DNA from: an uncultured Myroides sp.
Lineage (GTDB): Bacteria; Bacteroidota; Bacteroidia; Flavobacteriales; Flavobacteriaceae
Reading direction: 5' to 3'
NCBI GenBank assembly: GCA_913777665.1
Contig: CAJYTF010000013.1
Location: 1 to 64,000 of the forward strand
DNA: 64,000 nt
Both the position numbers and the translations under genes were made by a program. The first letter of the stretch is position 1. Each line of letters begins with the position of its first letter. This document shows positions 1 to 9,857 of the stretch, one piece after another. The notes under the pieces are model-generated. The model was not told the origin of the DNA. It was given only the letters and a program-made list of their open reading frames with translations, and did not search any database.

Positions 1-13
1 TTTAAAAATAAAG

Positions 14-21
14 TATATTTG
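14..21 (+). promoter_or_regulatory. -7 promoter element of the crt operon
   Basis: TATATTTG matches the Bacteroidota primary-sigma -7 consensus TAnnTTTG exactly. It lies about 41 bases before the crtI start, which predicts a leader of roughly 35 nt. The -33 partner would fall before the first base of the window and cannot be checked. The element implies that crtI is the first gene of the operon. Confidence 0.55.
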
Positions 22-62
22 TATACCATATTAATACTTTATTAAAGTAACAAAATTGTTTA

Positions 63-1535
63 ATGAAAAAGAAAATAGCTGTTATAGGTTCCGGTTTCTC
101 TGGATTGTCTGCTGCTGCGTATGCTGCAAAAGCGGGCAATGAGGTTCATGTATTTGAAAAGCACGACCAACCGGGAGGCAGAGCCAGACAGTTTACAACC
201 GATAACGATTATGTTTTTGACATGGGCCCAAGTTGGTATTGGATGCCCGATATTATTGAAAATTTCTTTGCTGATTTTGGTTATAAATCCTCAGATTTTT
301 ATGAGCTTGTTTCACTGAATCCGCAGTTTGAAATGATTTTTTCGGATGCTAAAATTGCTGTTCCCGAAAATTATGAAGAATTAAAACAAACCGTTGAACA
401 AATTGAAACCGGAGCTGCTGTTCAGCTTGATCGTTTTATGGAATCTGCAAAATATAAATATCAGGTAGGCATGCAAGATTTCGTGAACAAGCCATGTTAC
501 AATTGGTTAGAATTTGCATCGCCCAAAATTGCGGTCAGTTCGTTAAAGCTTGATCTGCTTACAAATTTCAGAAAGTATGTTTCCAAATACTTCAAAAATC
601 CAAAATTACAGGCGTTAATGGAATTCCCGGTTATTTTCCTTGGTGCATCGCCCAAAAACATTCCTGCTTTGTACAGTCTTATGAATTATGGAGGATACGT
701 TTTGGGAACACATTATCCAATGGGCGGTTTTTACAGTGTGGTATCGGCAATGAAAAAAGTTGCAGAAAATCAGGGTGTACATTTTCACTTTAATCATTCC
801 ATAGAAAATATTCATGTTGAAAATAACCGTGCGGTTTCAATTGAAGTGAATGGAAAAATTTTGGAATTTGACAGCATTATCGCTTCATCGGACTATCATC
901 ATACCGAAAGTCTTTTAGAGGATCAATATAAAAACTACAATGATGATTACTGGAAAAACAGAACCTTTGCTCCATCGAGCCTTATTTTTTATTTAGGAAT
1001 TAAAGAGCGTATTCCGAACCTTACCCATCACACCTTGTTTTTTGAAAACGATTTAGATGAGCATATAGACTGCATTTACGAAGAAAAAAAATGGTCAGAA
1101 AAACCTTTGTTCTATGCTTGTTGTCCGTCAAAAACCGATCCGTCAACTGCACCCGAAAATTGTGAAAATCTATTTTTATTGATGCCTGTTGCTACCGGAA
1201 TTAACGATGATGAATCGATAAGGGAACATTATTTGAAGGAACTATTGAATAGGATTGAAAAACATACCGGAGCAGAAAATCTGTACGATAAAATCGATTA
1301 TAAAAGAAGTTACTGCGTATCAGATTTCATTCAAGATTACAATGCTTATGGCGGAAATGCCTACGGATTGGCAAACACGCTGAATCAAACCGCTGTGCTG
1401 AAACCAAAAATTCGCAACAAAAAAGTTCACAATTTATTTTACACCGGACAACTTACCGTTCCCGGACCGGGAGTTCCGCCCGCTATAATATCTGGAAAAA
1501 TAGTCGCTAAAGAAGTCAACAAACTAAAAATATAA
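63..1535 (+). CDS. crtI: Phytoene desaturase (CrtI family)
   Basis: FAD-dependent desaturase/isomerase that converts phytoene to lycopene at the inner membrane. The N terminus carries the dinucleotide-binding loop (IGSGFSGLSAAAYAAKAG, about residues 8-25) followed by an acidic strand end and PGGRA, as in CrtI enzymes. The C terminus has the typical FYTGQLTVPGPGVPPA signature just before the last helix. The 490 residues are the usual length. It is the first gene of a four-gene operon with crtB three bases downstream, and a consensus -7 element precedes it. Related CrtI-like desaturases and isomerases share the fold, but the crtB-crtZ-crtY neighbours make phytoene desaturase the simplest call. 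Confidence 0.95.
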   Translation: MKKKIAVIGSGFSGLSAAAYAAKAGNEVHVFEKHDQPGGRARQFTTDNDYVFDMGPSWYWMPDIIENFFADFGYKSSDFYELVSLNPQFEMIFSDAKIAVPENYEELKQTVEQIETGAAVQLDRFMESAKYKYQVGMQDFVNKPCYNWLEFASPKIAVSSLKLDLLTNFRKYVSKYFKNPKLQALMEFPVIFLGASPKNIPALYSLMNYGGYVLGTHYPMGGFYSVVSAMKKVAENQGVHFHFNHSIENIHVENNRAVSIEVNGKILEFDSIIASSDYHHTESLLEDQYKNYNDDYWKNRTFAPSSLIFYLGIKERIPNLTHHTLFFENDLDEHIDCIYEEKKWSEKPLFYACCPSKTDPSTAPENCENLFLLMPVATGINDDESIREHYLKELLNRIEKHTGAENLYDKIDYKRSYCVSDFIQDYNAYGGNAYGLANTLNQTAVLKPKIRNKKVHNLFYTGQLTVPGPGVPPAIISGKIVAKEVNKLKI

Positions 1536-1538
1536 GCT

Positions 1539-2375
1539 ATGAAAAAATTGTTTGATGAATTGGCTTACGAAGTAAGCAAGAAAACCACCGAGAAGTACAG
1601 CACCAGTTTTTCACTGGGCATTTTGGCACTGAAACCCGCCATTCGCAAAAGCATTTACGCTATTTACGGCTATGTGCGCCTTGCCGACGAGATTGTTGAC
1701 AGTTTTCACGGTTACGATAAAGAAAAATTACTAAACAGACTAACCATTGAAACCGAAACTGCTTTGCAGGAAGGCGTCTCGCTGAACCCTATTTTACAGT
1801 CTTTTCAGGAAACTGTGCTTCAATATGATATTGACAGATCTCTTATTAAGCAATTTCTGCACAGCATGTCTATGGATCTGCATAAGGTTGATTATAATTC
1901 TGATCTTTACAACGAATACATTTACGGTTCTGCCGAAGTGGTTGGATTGATGTGTTTGCAGGTTTTTACCGAAGGAAACAGAAAGCAGTTTGATGAGCTG
2001 AAACCTTATGCAATGAAACTGGGATCGGCTTTTCAAAAGATCAATTTCCTACGAGATTTAAAAGAGGATTATCAAACTTTGGGGCGTAGTTATTTTCCGA
2101 ATGTAGATATGGAACTTTTCGACCGTGACATCAAATATCAGATCGAAAAAGAAATCGAAGAAGAATTTGCTGAAGCTTTAATCGGAATAAAAAAACTGCC
2201 GAACTCATCAAAATTCGGGGTTTATCTGGCATATAAATATTATCTGGTGTTGTTTTCGAAAATCAAGAAAAAATCGCCGTTAGAAATATTATCAAACAGA
2301 ACCCGCGTTCCCAATGCACAAAAAGCGTACGTGGCATTTAAAAGTTATCTGCGTTACAAGGCTGCGGTTTTGTAA
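1539..2375 (+). CDS. crtB: Phytoene synthase (CrtB)
   Basis: Condenses two geranylgeranyl diphosphates to phytoene, the first committed carotenoid step. The two aspartate-rich regions of squalene/phytoene synthases are visible: YGYVRLADEIVD near residues 43-54 and NFLRDLKEDYQTLGRSYFP near residues 169-187. YIYGSAEVVGLM in the middle is also family-typical. The 278 residues are normal for the bacterial enzyme. The start lies three bases after the crtI stop, so the two are almost certainly cotranscribed. A prenyl synthase (crtE) to supply GGPP is not in the window. Confidence 0.95.
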   Translation: MKKLFDELAYEVSKKTTEKYSTSFSLGILALKPAIRKSIYAIYGYVRLADEIVDSFHGYDKEKLLNRLTIETETALQEGVSLNPILQSFQETVLQYDIDRSLIKQFLHSMSMDLHKVDYNSDLYNEYIYGSAEVVGLMCLQVFTEGNRKQFDELKPYAMKLGSAFQKINFLRDLKEDYQTLGRSYFPNVDMELFDRDIKYQIEKEIEEEFAEALIGIKKLPNSSKFGVYLAYKYYLVLFSKIKKKSPLEILSNRTRVPNAQKAYVAFKSYLRYKAAVL

Positions 2376-2410
2376 ATTCTGAATAAAAATCGTTTAAAAA
2401 GAGAACTGCT

Positions 2411-2869
2411 ATGAATTTTTTAATTGCGTTTATCACTTTTGTACTGATGGAAGGAGCTACCTGGCTGATTCACAAATACATTATGCACGGTTTTTTATGG
2501 ACGTTGCACAAAGACCATCACGACCATAGTACGGAAGGTGCTTTTGAACGGAACGATTATTTTTTTGTGATATTTGCCTTGCCAACCATCGCTTTGATGT
2601 ATTTTGGTTCACTTGCCAATTTCAATTACGTTTTTTACATAGGACTGGGAATTATGATTTACGGCATGACCTATTTTTTTGTGCATGATATATTTATACA
2701 CCAACGCTTTAAGTTTCTTACCCGAACAAAAATCCCGTATTTTATGGCATTGCGCCGTGCACATAAACAGCATCACAAGCACATTGGTAAAGAACATGGG
2801 GAGTGCTTCGGTTTTTTATATGTTCCATTCAAGTATTTTAAAATGTACGCAAAAACTTCCAAAAAATGA
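2411..2869 (+). CDS. crtZ: Beta-carotene hydroxylase (CrtZ)
   Basis: Membrane di-iron hydroxylase that adds the 3 and 3' hydroxyls of zeaxanthin. The histidine clusters expected for the fatty-acid-hydroxylase/CrtZ superfamily are all present: HKYIMHG, HKDHHDH, FVHDIFIHQRF and RRAHKQHHKH, spread over a 152-residue protein with hydrophobic segments between them. It sits 35 bases after crtB, and its last four bases overlap the start of the lycopene cyclase (ATGA overlap), which suggests translational coupling. Confidence 0.93.
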   Translation: MNFLIAFITFVLMEGATWLIHKYIMHGFLWTLHKDHHDHSTEGAFERNDYFFVIFALPTIALMYFGSLANFNYVFYIGLGIMIYGMTYFFVHDIFIHQRFKFLTRTKIPYFMALRRAHKQHHKHIGKEHGECFGFLYVPFKYFKMYAKTSKK

Positions 2870-3564
2870 TTTCGTATACCTACTCCGCCATTTTGTTTTT
2901 CACAGTGATTGTCTGTTTTATTGCATCGTTTGATCACCGAATTAAATTCAACCGTTATTTTGTTCCGTTCATAAAAGCTGCAATTGTTGTAGCGATTCCC
3001 TTTATTTTATGGGATGTCTGGTTTACATTAAAAGGCGTTTGGTGGTTTAACAATGATTATACGCTTGGAATTATCTTAGCAGGACTTCCGCTGGAAGAAT
3101 GGCTGTTTTTTATATGTATCCCGTTTTCGTGTGTGTTTACCTATTTTTGTTTTGATCTGTTTTTTAAGTGGAATAAACTCAGCAGTTTTAATAACATCAT
3201 AGTTTTTGTAAGCATTATAGGTTGTTCTTTAATTGCACTTTTACATTACGATAAAGTTTATACGCTGGTAACCGCAGTAGCCACCATTTTAACCCTTATT
3301 TATCTGCATTTTATTGCACGCGTACCTTGGATTGGGAAAGCATCGGCAGTATATAACATATTAATGCTAGGCTTTTTCCCTGTAAATGGAATCTTAACGG
3401 GTACCGGTTTGGAATCGCCAATTGTAAATTATAATCCAAATGATTTTTTAGGGATTAGAATGCTTACCATACCTGTAGAAGATTCTGTTTACGGATACAC
3501 GCAGTTTCTATTAGTACTTTATTTCTTCAAACGTTTTAGTAGAAGCAACGAAAATATTAATTGA
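2866..3564 (+). CDS. crtY: Lycopene beta-cyclase, membrane CrtYcd type
   Basis: Integral membrane cyclase that closes the beta-ionone rings of lycopene. It is the fused CrtYc-CrtYd type rather than the FAD-dependent CrtY. The first half has the PLEEWLFF motif and the second half its counterpart IPVEDSVYGY, each within a set of hydrophobic helices. The 232 residues fit the fused bacterial form. Together with the three genes before it, it completes phytoene to zeaxanthin. The gene is the last of the operon; the next features downstream are hairpins and a convergent efflux operon. Confidence 0.9.
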   Translation: MISYTYSAILFFTVIVCFIASFDHRIKFNRYFVPFIKAAIVVAIPFILWDVWFTLKGVWWFNNDYTLGIILAGLPLEEWLFFICIPFSCVFTYFCFDLFFKWNKLSSFNNIIVFVSIIGCSLIALLHYDKVYTLVTAVATILTLIYLHFIARVPWIGKASAVYNILMLGFFPVNGILTGTGLESPIVNYNPNDFLGIRMLTIPVEDSVYGYTQFLLVLYFFKRFSRSNENIN

Positions 3565-3780
3565 AACTCAAATCTAATTTTTAGTATATTAACAAACCAT
3601 TTTACTTACGATTTTAATTCTAATAAAAATATAAATAGTCTATTATTTACACAATTTGTAGAATAATTTCTCTTAACGATTTAATGATTATATGAATTTT
3701 TATGTAGAAATAGAATTGTATCTATGGAAATACTGCATTAACATTGAAAACATATACTTACTAATATTTTGTTAAGAATT

Positions 3781-3868
3781 GGCATAGGTTTTGAAATAGA
3801 TATTATGCTTTGAAATAGAAATGAAACCTTTATTGGTCTAAATGCCCGTCTTTATGATGGGCGTTTTT
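3781..3868 (+). ncRNA. Possible small RNA or terminator element, copy 1
   Basis: The 19-mer ATTATGCTTTGAAATAGAA (3802-3820) recurs exactly at 36251-36269. In both places it is followed about 20-25 bases later by a strong GC-rich hairpin and a T run. Here the hairpin is AATGCCCGTC with GATGGGCGTT (3841-3864), then TTTTT. The stretch before the 19-mer is also partly shared (GGCAT start). The order short A-rich leader, weak ACC/GGT pairing, terminator suggests a 50-60 nt transcript. The simpler reading is the crt operon terminator. No protein is encoded. Confidence 0.4.
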
Positions 3869-3902
3869 ATTATACAGAATTTGCTGAGTAAATCTTACAA
3901 AA

Positions 3903-3926
3903 AAAGTGAGTGTTAACACTCACTTT
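3903..3926 (-). terminator. Terminator of the efflux operon
   Basis: A perfect 24-base palindrome (arms AAAGTGAGTG and CACTCACTTT around TTAA). Read on the minus strand it ends in seven T residues, as expected for an intrinsic terminator about 130 bases after the outer-membrane factor gene. Confidence 0.75.
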
Positions 3927-4057
3927 ATATGTAAACCGCTGTAAAAAGTAAAAACCTAATACCAAGTCATGACCTTCGGTTTATTTTCACATTAATAATT
4001 CTAAGATAATGCCATTCTAAAAAGTACACAGATTCTAACAGAAGTTTAATATATTTA

Positions 4058-5494
4058 TTAATTCTTCCAGCCGCCACCTAATGCTCTGTAAACTGCAACC
4101 GTTGTTTTTAGCTGCTGCATTTTGGTTTCAACAAGTTCAAATTTTGCTTCTAGGGCTTCACGCTGGGTAAGCAATACTTCCATATAATCTGCCCGAGCCG
4201 ATTTAAATAAATCACTAGAAATAGTTATTGATTGTGTTAAAGCATCAACTTCCTGCGTTTTCAAATCATAGGTATTCTGTAGATTATCAATTTTAGACAG
4301 CTGATTTGCTACTTCGATATAAGCCTTTAAGATTGTCTGCTCGTACTTGTAAACTGCCTGAATCTGCTTCGCATTTGCATTATAATAGGCCGCTTTTATA
4401 GCATTTCGGTTGACAAGCGGAGCTGCTAAATCTCCTGCAAGAGAATAAAGCAACGACTGTGGATTGAACAAAAACGAAGGATTAAATGCACGATAACCAA
4501 CACCTGCTGAAATACCAAGCGACGGATAGAATCGTGCTTTTGCAGATTTTATATCCAGTTTAGAAGCCGTCAGTTCCATTTCTGCCTGTTTGATGTCCGG
4601 ACGATTTGCCAGCAGATCTGCAGGTAAACCGGTGTAAACCGCTTCAGGAACCATGTTTACAAATTCGGTTGTACTGCGATCAACATGTTGCGGAAATCTT
4701 CCCACCAAAAAATTAATCTGGTTTTCTGTTTCTACAATCTTCTGCTGAATTTCGTATTGCAGTGCCGTAGTTTTCAGTACCTGTGCCTGAAATCTTTTCA
4801 CAGCCAGTTCGTTAGAACGTGCAGACTGTTTCAACAATTTTACGATTTCGAATGCGCTATTCTGAATTTTGATATTCTGCTGTACGATCTCCAGTTCGTT
4901 ATCTAATGCCAACAGTTCGTAATATGATTCTGCTATTTCTGCCACCAGATTAGTTTTCATGAAATTCTGACCTTCTATGGTTGCCAAATATCTGTTCACA
5001 GCAGCCTTTTTTGCATTGTGAAGTTTTCCCCAGATGTCGGCTTCCCAATCGGCATAAAGTCCAATACCAAAATCTGCCAATGGTTCGGGCATTTCCTTAC
5101 CCGGCTTTATTTCTGTGGTAGCTTCCATTGCGCCAATATTCGTATAGCGGGCTGCCTTTTCAACTCCGACACCAGCTTTTAAACCAACAGAAGGCAGGTA
5201 TTCTCCTTTTCGTGCACGGATTTCGTTCTTGGAAATTTCAATTTCCTGTAAAGTAATATTCAATTCCTGATTATTCTTAAAAGCTGTTTCAATCAGGTTC
5301 TGCAAATTAGCATCCTTAAAATACTCGTTCCAATTAATTCTGCCCGAGTTTAAACTATCGTTCGAAACCACCGAAAAAACATCGGGTACCGAACGGTTTT
5401 CTGTTTTTTCCTGTATATTTATTGATTTGCAGGCTGCCAAGCTTAAAAGTACAAAGGCAGTTACTGCATATCTGTAGATTTTTCTCTTATTCAT
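4058..5494 (-). CDS. RND efflux outer-membrane factor (TolC/OprM family lipoprotein)
   Basis: Outer-membrane channel of a tripartite multidrug pump. The N terminus is a lipoprotein signal (LSLAACK, acylated Cys near residue 22), as in NodT/OprM-type factors. The body contains the two long alpha-helical repeats of the family, with the recurring LPADLLANRPDIKQAEMEL stretch near residues 285-305. The 478 residues are normal. It starts one base after the pump gene ends, so the two are coupled. The substrate cannot be read from the sequence. Confidence 0.93.
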   Translation of the reverse strand: MNKRKIYRYAVTAFVLLSLAACKSINIQEKTENRSVPDVFSVVSNDSLNSGRINWNEYFKDANLQNLIETAFKNNQELNITLQEIEISKNEIRARKGEYLPSVGLKAGVGVEKAARYTNIGAMEATTEIKPGKEMPEPLADFGIGLYADWEADIWGKLHNAKKAAVNRYLATIEGQNFMKTNLVAEIAESYYELLALDNELEIVQQNIKIQNSAFEIVKLLKQSARSNELAVKRFQAQVLKTTALQYEIQQKIVETENQINFLVGRFPQHVDRSTTEFVNMVPEAVYTGLPADLLANRPDIKQAEMELTASKLDIKSAKARFYPSLGISAGVGYRAFNPSFLFNPQSLLYSLAGDLAAPLVNRNAIKAAYYNANAKQIQAVYKYEQTILKAYIEVANQLSKIDNLQNTYDLKTQEVDALTQSITISSDLFKSARADYMEVLLTQREALEAKFELVETKMQQLKTTVAVYRALGGGWKN

Positions 5495-5495
5495 T

Positions 5496-8400
5496 TTAAT
5501 AAATATCTTTTGTTAAAGGCGTTTCATCTTCATTTTTAATCATCTTTCTACCGTCTGCCAATTTTGCGAAAATCACATAAAGCCCCGGAATAACCAGCAC
5601 ACCGAACACCGTTCCAAAGAACATACCGCCCAGCGCCGATGCCCCGATGGTATGATTACCGATTGCCCCTGCTCCATGTGCAAAAATCAAAGGAATCAAC
5701 CCGGCGATGAATGCAAAAGAGGTCATAAGGATCGGACGGAAACGAACAGTAGCGGCTTCCACAGCGGCATCTAAAATCGTTGCTCCGCTCTGCCTTTTCT
5801 GTACAGCATATTCTACGATAAGCACGGCATTTTTACCCAGCAGACCAATAAGCATGATGAGCCCAACTTGTGCATAAATATCATTTGCAAGTCCCATTGC
5901 TTTTAACATAAAGAACGATCCGAAAACACCAACAGGCAGCGATAAAATAACGGCAAGCGGCAGTATAAAACTTTCATATTGTGCTGCGAGAACCAGATAA
6001 ACAAAGATTAAAACCACTCCGAAAACGTACAAAGCCTCATTTCCTCGCTGTGCTTCATCAAACGAAAGACCTTCCCAAGCTATCTTGTAACCATGAGGCA
6101 GCGTTTTTACAGCCGTTTCATTAATAGCCGCAATTGCATCAGCTGTTGTATAACCAGTAGCGGGAAGTCCTCGGATAGAAGCCGAATTGTACATGTTGTA
6201 ACGGGTAATTTCGTTTGGCCCCTGAGTTTTCTTCAGTTTCATAAAAGAAGAATAAGGCACCATTTCACCAGTATCATTTTTCACATATAGATTTAAAATA
6301 TCGGAAGGCAGACTTCTGAATTCGGGAGACGATTGTACGTACACCTTAAAGAACTGACCAAAACGGATAAAACCCTGTTCGTAAGTACTTCCCACCAAAA
6401 TGTTCAAATTCTCCATTGCCTTACCTATTGATACACCTTTCTGCATGGCTGCACTGTTATCAAACTCCAGTTCGTACTGCGGATAATTAGCGGCAAAGAA
6501 GGTAAATACACCTGTAAGTTCTTTACGTTTACCCAAATTTGCCATGAATTCCTTGTTGATTTTATCAAACTCATGATAATCGGTTGATGCATTCTGATCA
6601 AGCAAACGCATAGAAAATCCACCAGAAGAACCAAATCCCGGAATTGCAGGTGGTTCAAAAAATTCAATCACCGCCCCCAAGTTTCTGGTTTTGCCTTCCA
6701 GTTCTTCCATAATTTCGGTAACAGTATGCTCCCGATCGCCCCAGCTTTTTAAATTGATCAAACATGTTCCAGCGTTAGAACCTCGACCTTCGGTCATGAT
6801 TTCGTATCCTGCCAAAGAAGCAACCGATTCCACTCCATCGACTTCCTTACATATTTTTTGAAGATTACGCGCTACCTGATTGGTCTGCTCTAAAGTTGAT
6901 CCTGGTGGTGTTTGAATTACCGCATAAATCGTCCCCTGATCTTCACTCGGAATAAATCCTCCGGGCAGAAAATAGTTTTGGACATAAATTCCCCCACAAA
7001 AAACAAGTAAAATTGTCCAAGTAACCGATTTTCTATTGACGATTTTCTTTAAAATGCCTACATATTTACCCGTAAGCTTTTCGAATCCGCGGTTAAAAGC
7101 ATCGATAAACCGCGTAAGCAGATTCACTTTTTTAGGTTTCCCGTGGTTATTTTTAAGCAATATGGCACACAAAACCGGCGTAAGCGTTAAGGCAATTACC
7201 GCAGAAATAACAATAGCACTCGCCATGGTTATAGAAAACTGACGGTAGAACGTACCCACTGGACCGGTCATAAACGAGATTGGTAGGAAAACCGACACCA
7301 TTACCATTGTAATTGCTATAATGGCACCGCTAATTTCGCCCATAACCTCTTTTACAGCTTTGTAGGGCGATATGTGTTTTTCTTCCATTTTTGCATGAAC
7401 CGCCTCAACGACGACAATAGCATCATCGACAACGATACCAATTGCCAATACCAGAGCAAATAAAGTCACCAAGTTGATTGATAGTCCAAAAATCTGCATT
7501 ACAAAAAAGGCTCCGATCAATGATACAGGCACCGCAATGATAGGAATCACGGTAGATCGCCAGTCGCCCAAGAAAATGAATACTACCACAGCTACCAATA
7601 TAAAGGCATCGCGCAAAGTGTGTAATACCTGTTCAATAGAAGCATCCAAAAACTGTGAAACGTCGTAACTAATTTTGTAATCTACACCCGGAGGAAAGTT
7701 CTGTTTCATTTCTTCCAGTTTCAACTTCACTTGTTCGATTACTTCGTTGGCATTACTGCCGTAGTTCTGTTTCAACATGATTGATGCCGAAGGATCTCCA
7801 TCCAAATTTGAATAGATATCAAAAAACTCACTACCTAATTCAACCTTGGCAATATCTTTCAGTTTGATATTTTCCCCTTGCGAATTTGCACGAATAATAA
7901 TTCCTTCATATTCTTCAGGTTTGTTGTATTGTCCTTTGTAAGTAAGAACGTATTCCAATGACTGTGCTGCAATACCCGAACTCTGTCCGATCCTTCCCGG
8001 ACGACCAATGATACTCTGCTCGCCAATTGCTTCCATAACTTCATCAACCGAAACATTATAAGCTCGCATACGTTCCGGATTCAACCAAATACGCATTGCA
8101 TAACGGCGGCTTCCTAAAATCTGCGCTTTTGCAATACCCTTTACCCTGTTAATTTCGGGAATGATGTTTACGGTAGCATAATTGTACAGAAATTTTTCAT
8201 CCATACTTTTATTTTTGCTGTACAAATTCACATACATAAGCATACTTGGCTGAATGGGTGTAACAATAACCCCTTCTTTCTGAACCAATTCGGGCAGCAA
8301 CGGCATTACCTGATCTACCCTTGTTTTTACCAATACAACGGCTTCGTTAGGGTCGGTTCCGGGATCAAAAACAACATTTAAAGTAGCTTCGCCGGCACTG

Positions 8401-8648
8401 GTTGCATCGGTAGATATATAGCGCATTCCTTGAACACCGTTAATGGCATTTTCTAAGGTAATCAGCGATGATTTCACCAAAACGTCGGCACTTGCACCAG
8501 GATAAGCAATAAAAACACTTACTGTTGTTGGTGCAATTTGAGGGAATTGTGAGGTTGGCAGTTGCTTAATTGCTAACGACCCCACAAAGAGAATTATGAC
8601 CGATATTACAATTGCAAATACCGGTCTGTGTATCATTTTTTTAAACAT
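5496..8648 (-). CDS. RND multidrug efflux pump, HAE-1 (AcrB) family
   Basis: Inner-membrane proton antiporter of the efflux operon. The 1050-residue length, an N-terminal helix followed by a large periplasmic loop, and a repeat of this layout in the second half are typical of AcrB-type pumps. The paired aspartates of the proton relay are present in IGIVVDDAIVVVE (about residues 407-408), which separates it from heavy-metal (CzcA) pumps. The C-terminal half has the matching GLLGKNAVLIVEYA segment. The adaptor gene precedes it by 15 bases and the channel gene follows after one base. Confidence 0.95.
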   Translation of the reverse strand: MFKKMIHRPVFAIVISVIILFVGSLAIKQLPTSQFPQIAPTTVSVFIAYPGASADVLVKSSLITLENAINGVQGMRYISTDATSAGEATLNVVFDPGTDPNEAVVLVKTRVDQVMPLLPELVQKEGVIVTPIQPSMLMYVNLYSKNKSMDEKFLYNYATVNIIPEINRVKGIAKAQILGSRRYAMRIWLNPERMRAYNVSVDEVMEAIGEQSIIGRPGRIGQSSGIAAQSLEYVLTYKGQYNKPEEYEGIIIRANSQGENIKLKDIAKVELGSEFFDIYSNLDGDPSASIMLKQNYGSNANEVIEQVKLKLEEMKQNFPPGVDYKISYDVSQFLDASIEQVLHTLRDAFILVAVVVFIFLGDWRSTVIPIIAVPVSLIGAFFVMQIFGLSINLVTLFALVLAIGIVVDDAIVVVEAVHAKMEEKHISPYKAVKEVMGEISGAIIAITMVMVSVFLPISFMTGPVGTFYRQFSITMASAIVISAVIALTLTPVLCAILLKNNHGKPKKVNLLTRFIDAFNRGFEKLTGKYVGILKKIVNRKSVTWTILLVFCGGIYVQNYFLPGGFIPSEDQGTIYAVIQTPPGSTLEQTNQVARNLQKICKEVDGVESVASLAGYEIMTEGRGSNAGTCLINLKSWGDREHTVTEIMEELEGKTRNLGAVIEFFEPPAIPGFGSSGGFSMRLLDQNASTDYHEFDKINKEFMANLGKRKELTGVFTFFAANYPQYELEFDNSAAMQKGVSIGKAMENLNILVGSTYEQGFIRFGQFFKVYVQSSPEFRSLPSDILNLYVKNDTGEMVPYSSFMKLKKTQGPNEITRYNMYNSASIRGLPATGYTTADAIAAINETAVKTLPHGYKIAWEGLSFDEAQRGNEALYVFGVVLIFVYLVLAAQYESFILPLAVILSLPVGVFGSFFMLKAMGLANDIYAQVGLIMLIGLLGKNAVLIVEYAVQKRQSGATILDAAVEAATVRFRPILMTSFAFIAGLIPLIFAHGAGAIGNHTIGASALGGMFFGTVFGVLVIPGLYVIFAKLADGRKMIKNEDETPLTKDIY

Positions 8649-8663
8649 GTTGTAGTATTTTAA

Positions 8664-9749
8664 TTACTCTGCATAAAGTTCCAAACTAGACAATGCTTTT
8701 TGCGGAGTGATGAATTTAGTTGTGATTTTATCGTTTTCCTTTACCAGACGAAGTCCTTCCAAGAGAATCTGATCGTTTTTTTGAAGACCCGACTGCACCA
8801 CATACACATGAGGAATTTCGGCTGCAATTTTAATTTCGCGTGCCTTAACTGTATGATCTTTAGTAATCACAAATACATATTTTTTATCTAAAACTTCAAA
8901 TGTTGCTTTCTGCGGGATAAGCAGTGCATTTTTATAAGGCGTAGTGATTACCACATTTCCTGTTTGCCCAAAACGCAGCAGATTTTTTGGGTTTGGAAAG
9001 GTTGCACGGTAGGCAATATTACCCGTTTCATTGTCAAAATCAGCTTCAATTGTTTCTACAACTCCTTCGTTGTCAAACATCTTTCCGTTTGCCATCTTTA
9101 ACCCCACGTGTAGTAAGCCGTCTTTCGGTTTTTCACTCATTTGGTCAAGGTACTCGGCTTCAGGAACGTTGAAGTAAACCCACATCTTACTGTTATCAGC
9201 CAGTTCGGTCAAAAGATCTCCTTCGGTAATCAAGCTACCCACGCGTACATGGAATCGATCGATTATTCCATCGAAAGGTGCTCTGATTTCGGTAAACTGT
9301 AAATGGGTTTTCATTGCAGCAACTTCTGCAGTAGCCTTACTGTATCGAGCCTTTGCCATTGCAAGTTCATTAGAAGCAACCACATTATTATCGTAAAGCT
9401 GTTTAGTGTTTTTATACTCAATCTGTGCATAATCAGCCTCTGCTTTTGCGCGATTTACATCGGCTTCATAGAGATTTGGCATAATCTTAAACAGCAATTG
9501 TCCTTTTTTTACGAATTGACCTTCATCTACATAAATTTTTTGCAGATATCCTTTTTCCTGTGCGCGGATCTCGATATGGTTTACAGATTTAATCTGCGCC
9601 ACATAATCTTTTAATATTATGGTATCCTTTACCAGCGGAGTTGTTATGGAAAGTATTGTTTTTTCGTGTTTTTCTTCTTTATGAGACTGGCAACCAATAT
9701 GCAGTAAAGCTATGCAGAAGCTTACCAACATAAGACCTTTTTTTATCAT
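8664..9749 (-). CDS. RND efflux periplasmic adaptor (AcrA/MFP family lipoprotein)
   Basis: Membrane-fusion protein linking the pump and the outer-membrane channel. The chosen start gives MIKKGLMLVSF with a lipobox ending at Cys20 (LLHIGC). An upstream in-frame ATG at 9803 would bury this signal 18 residues inside and is less likely. The sequence shows the biotin/lipoyl-like half motifs (EIRAQEKGYLQKIYVDEGQFVKKGQLLF and FTEIRAPFDGII, given by key residues), a helical hairpin between them, and the beta-barrel domain. The 361 residues are normal for the family. Confidence 0.93.
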   Translation of the reverse strand: MIKKGLMLVSFCIALLHIGCQSHKEEKHEKTILSITTPLVKDTIILKDYVAQIKSVNHIEIRAQEKGYLQKIYVDEGQFVKKGQLLFKIMPNLYEADVNRAKAEADYAQIEYKNTKQLYDNNVVASNELAMAKARYSKATAEVAAMKTHLQFTEIRAPFDGIIDRFHVRVGSLITEGDLLTELADNSKMWVYFNVPEAEYLDQMSEKPKDGLLHVGLKMANGKMFDNEGVVETIEADFDNETGNIAYRATFPNPKNLLRFGQTGNVVITTPYKNALLIPQKATFEVLDKKYVFVITKDHTVKAREIKIAAEIPHVYVVQSGLQKNDQILLEGLRLVKENDKITTKFITPQKALSSLELYAE

Positions 9750-9857
9750 GTTTGTTAATTTTAATGATCTTGAAAATTCAAATAAATACGTGCAAGCCTG
9801 CATTCTGTCAGTAATTGACGAACGGTGAGCCTACAAAATTCAAAAAATCATTAAAAA

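Noticed and set aside
9303..9614. A 103-residue frame opposite the efflux adaptor gene
   Set aside because: It lies fully inside a clear AcrA-type gene on the other strand and has no recognisable feature.
9750..9803. Longer N terminus for the efflux adaptor
   Set aside because: It would place the lipoprotein signal internally; the ATG at 9749 gives a normal signal.
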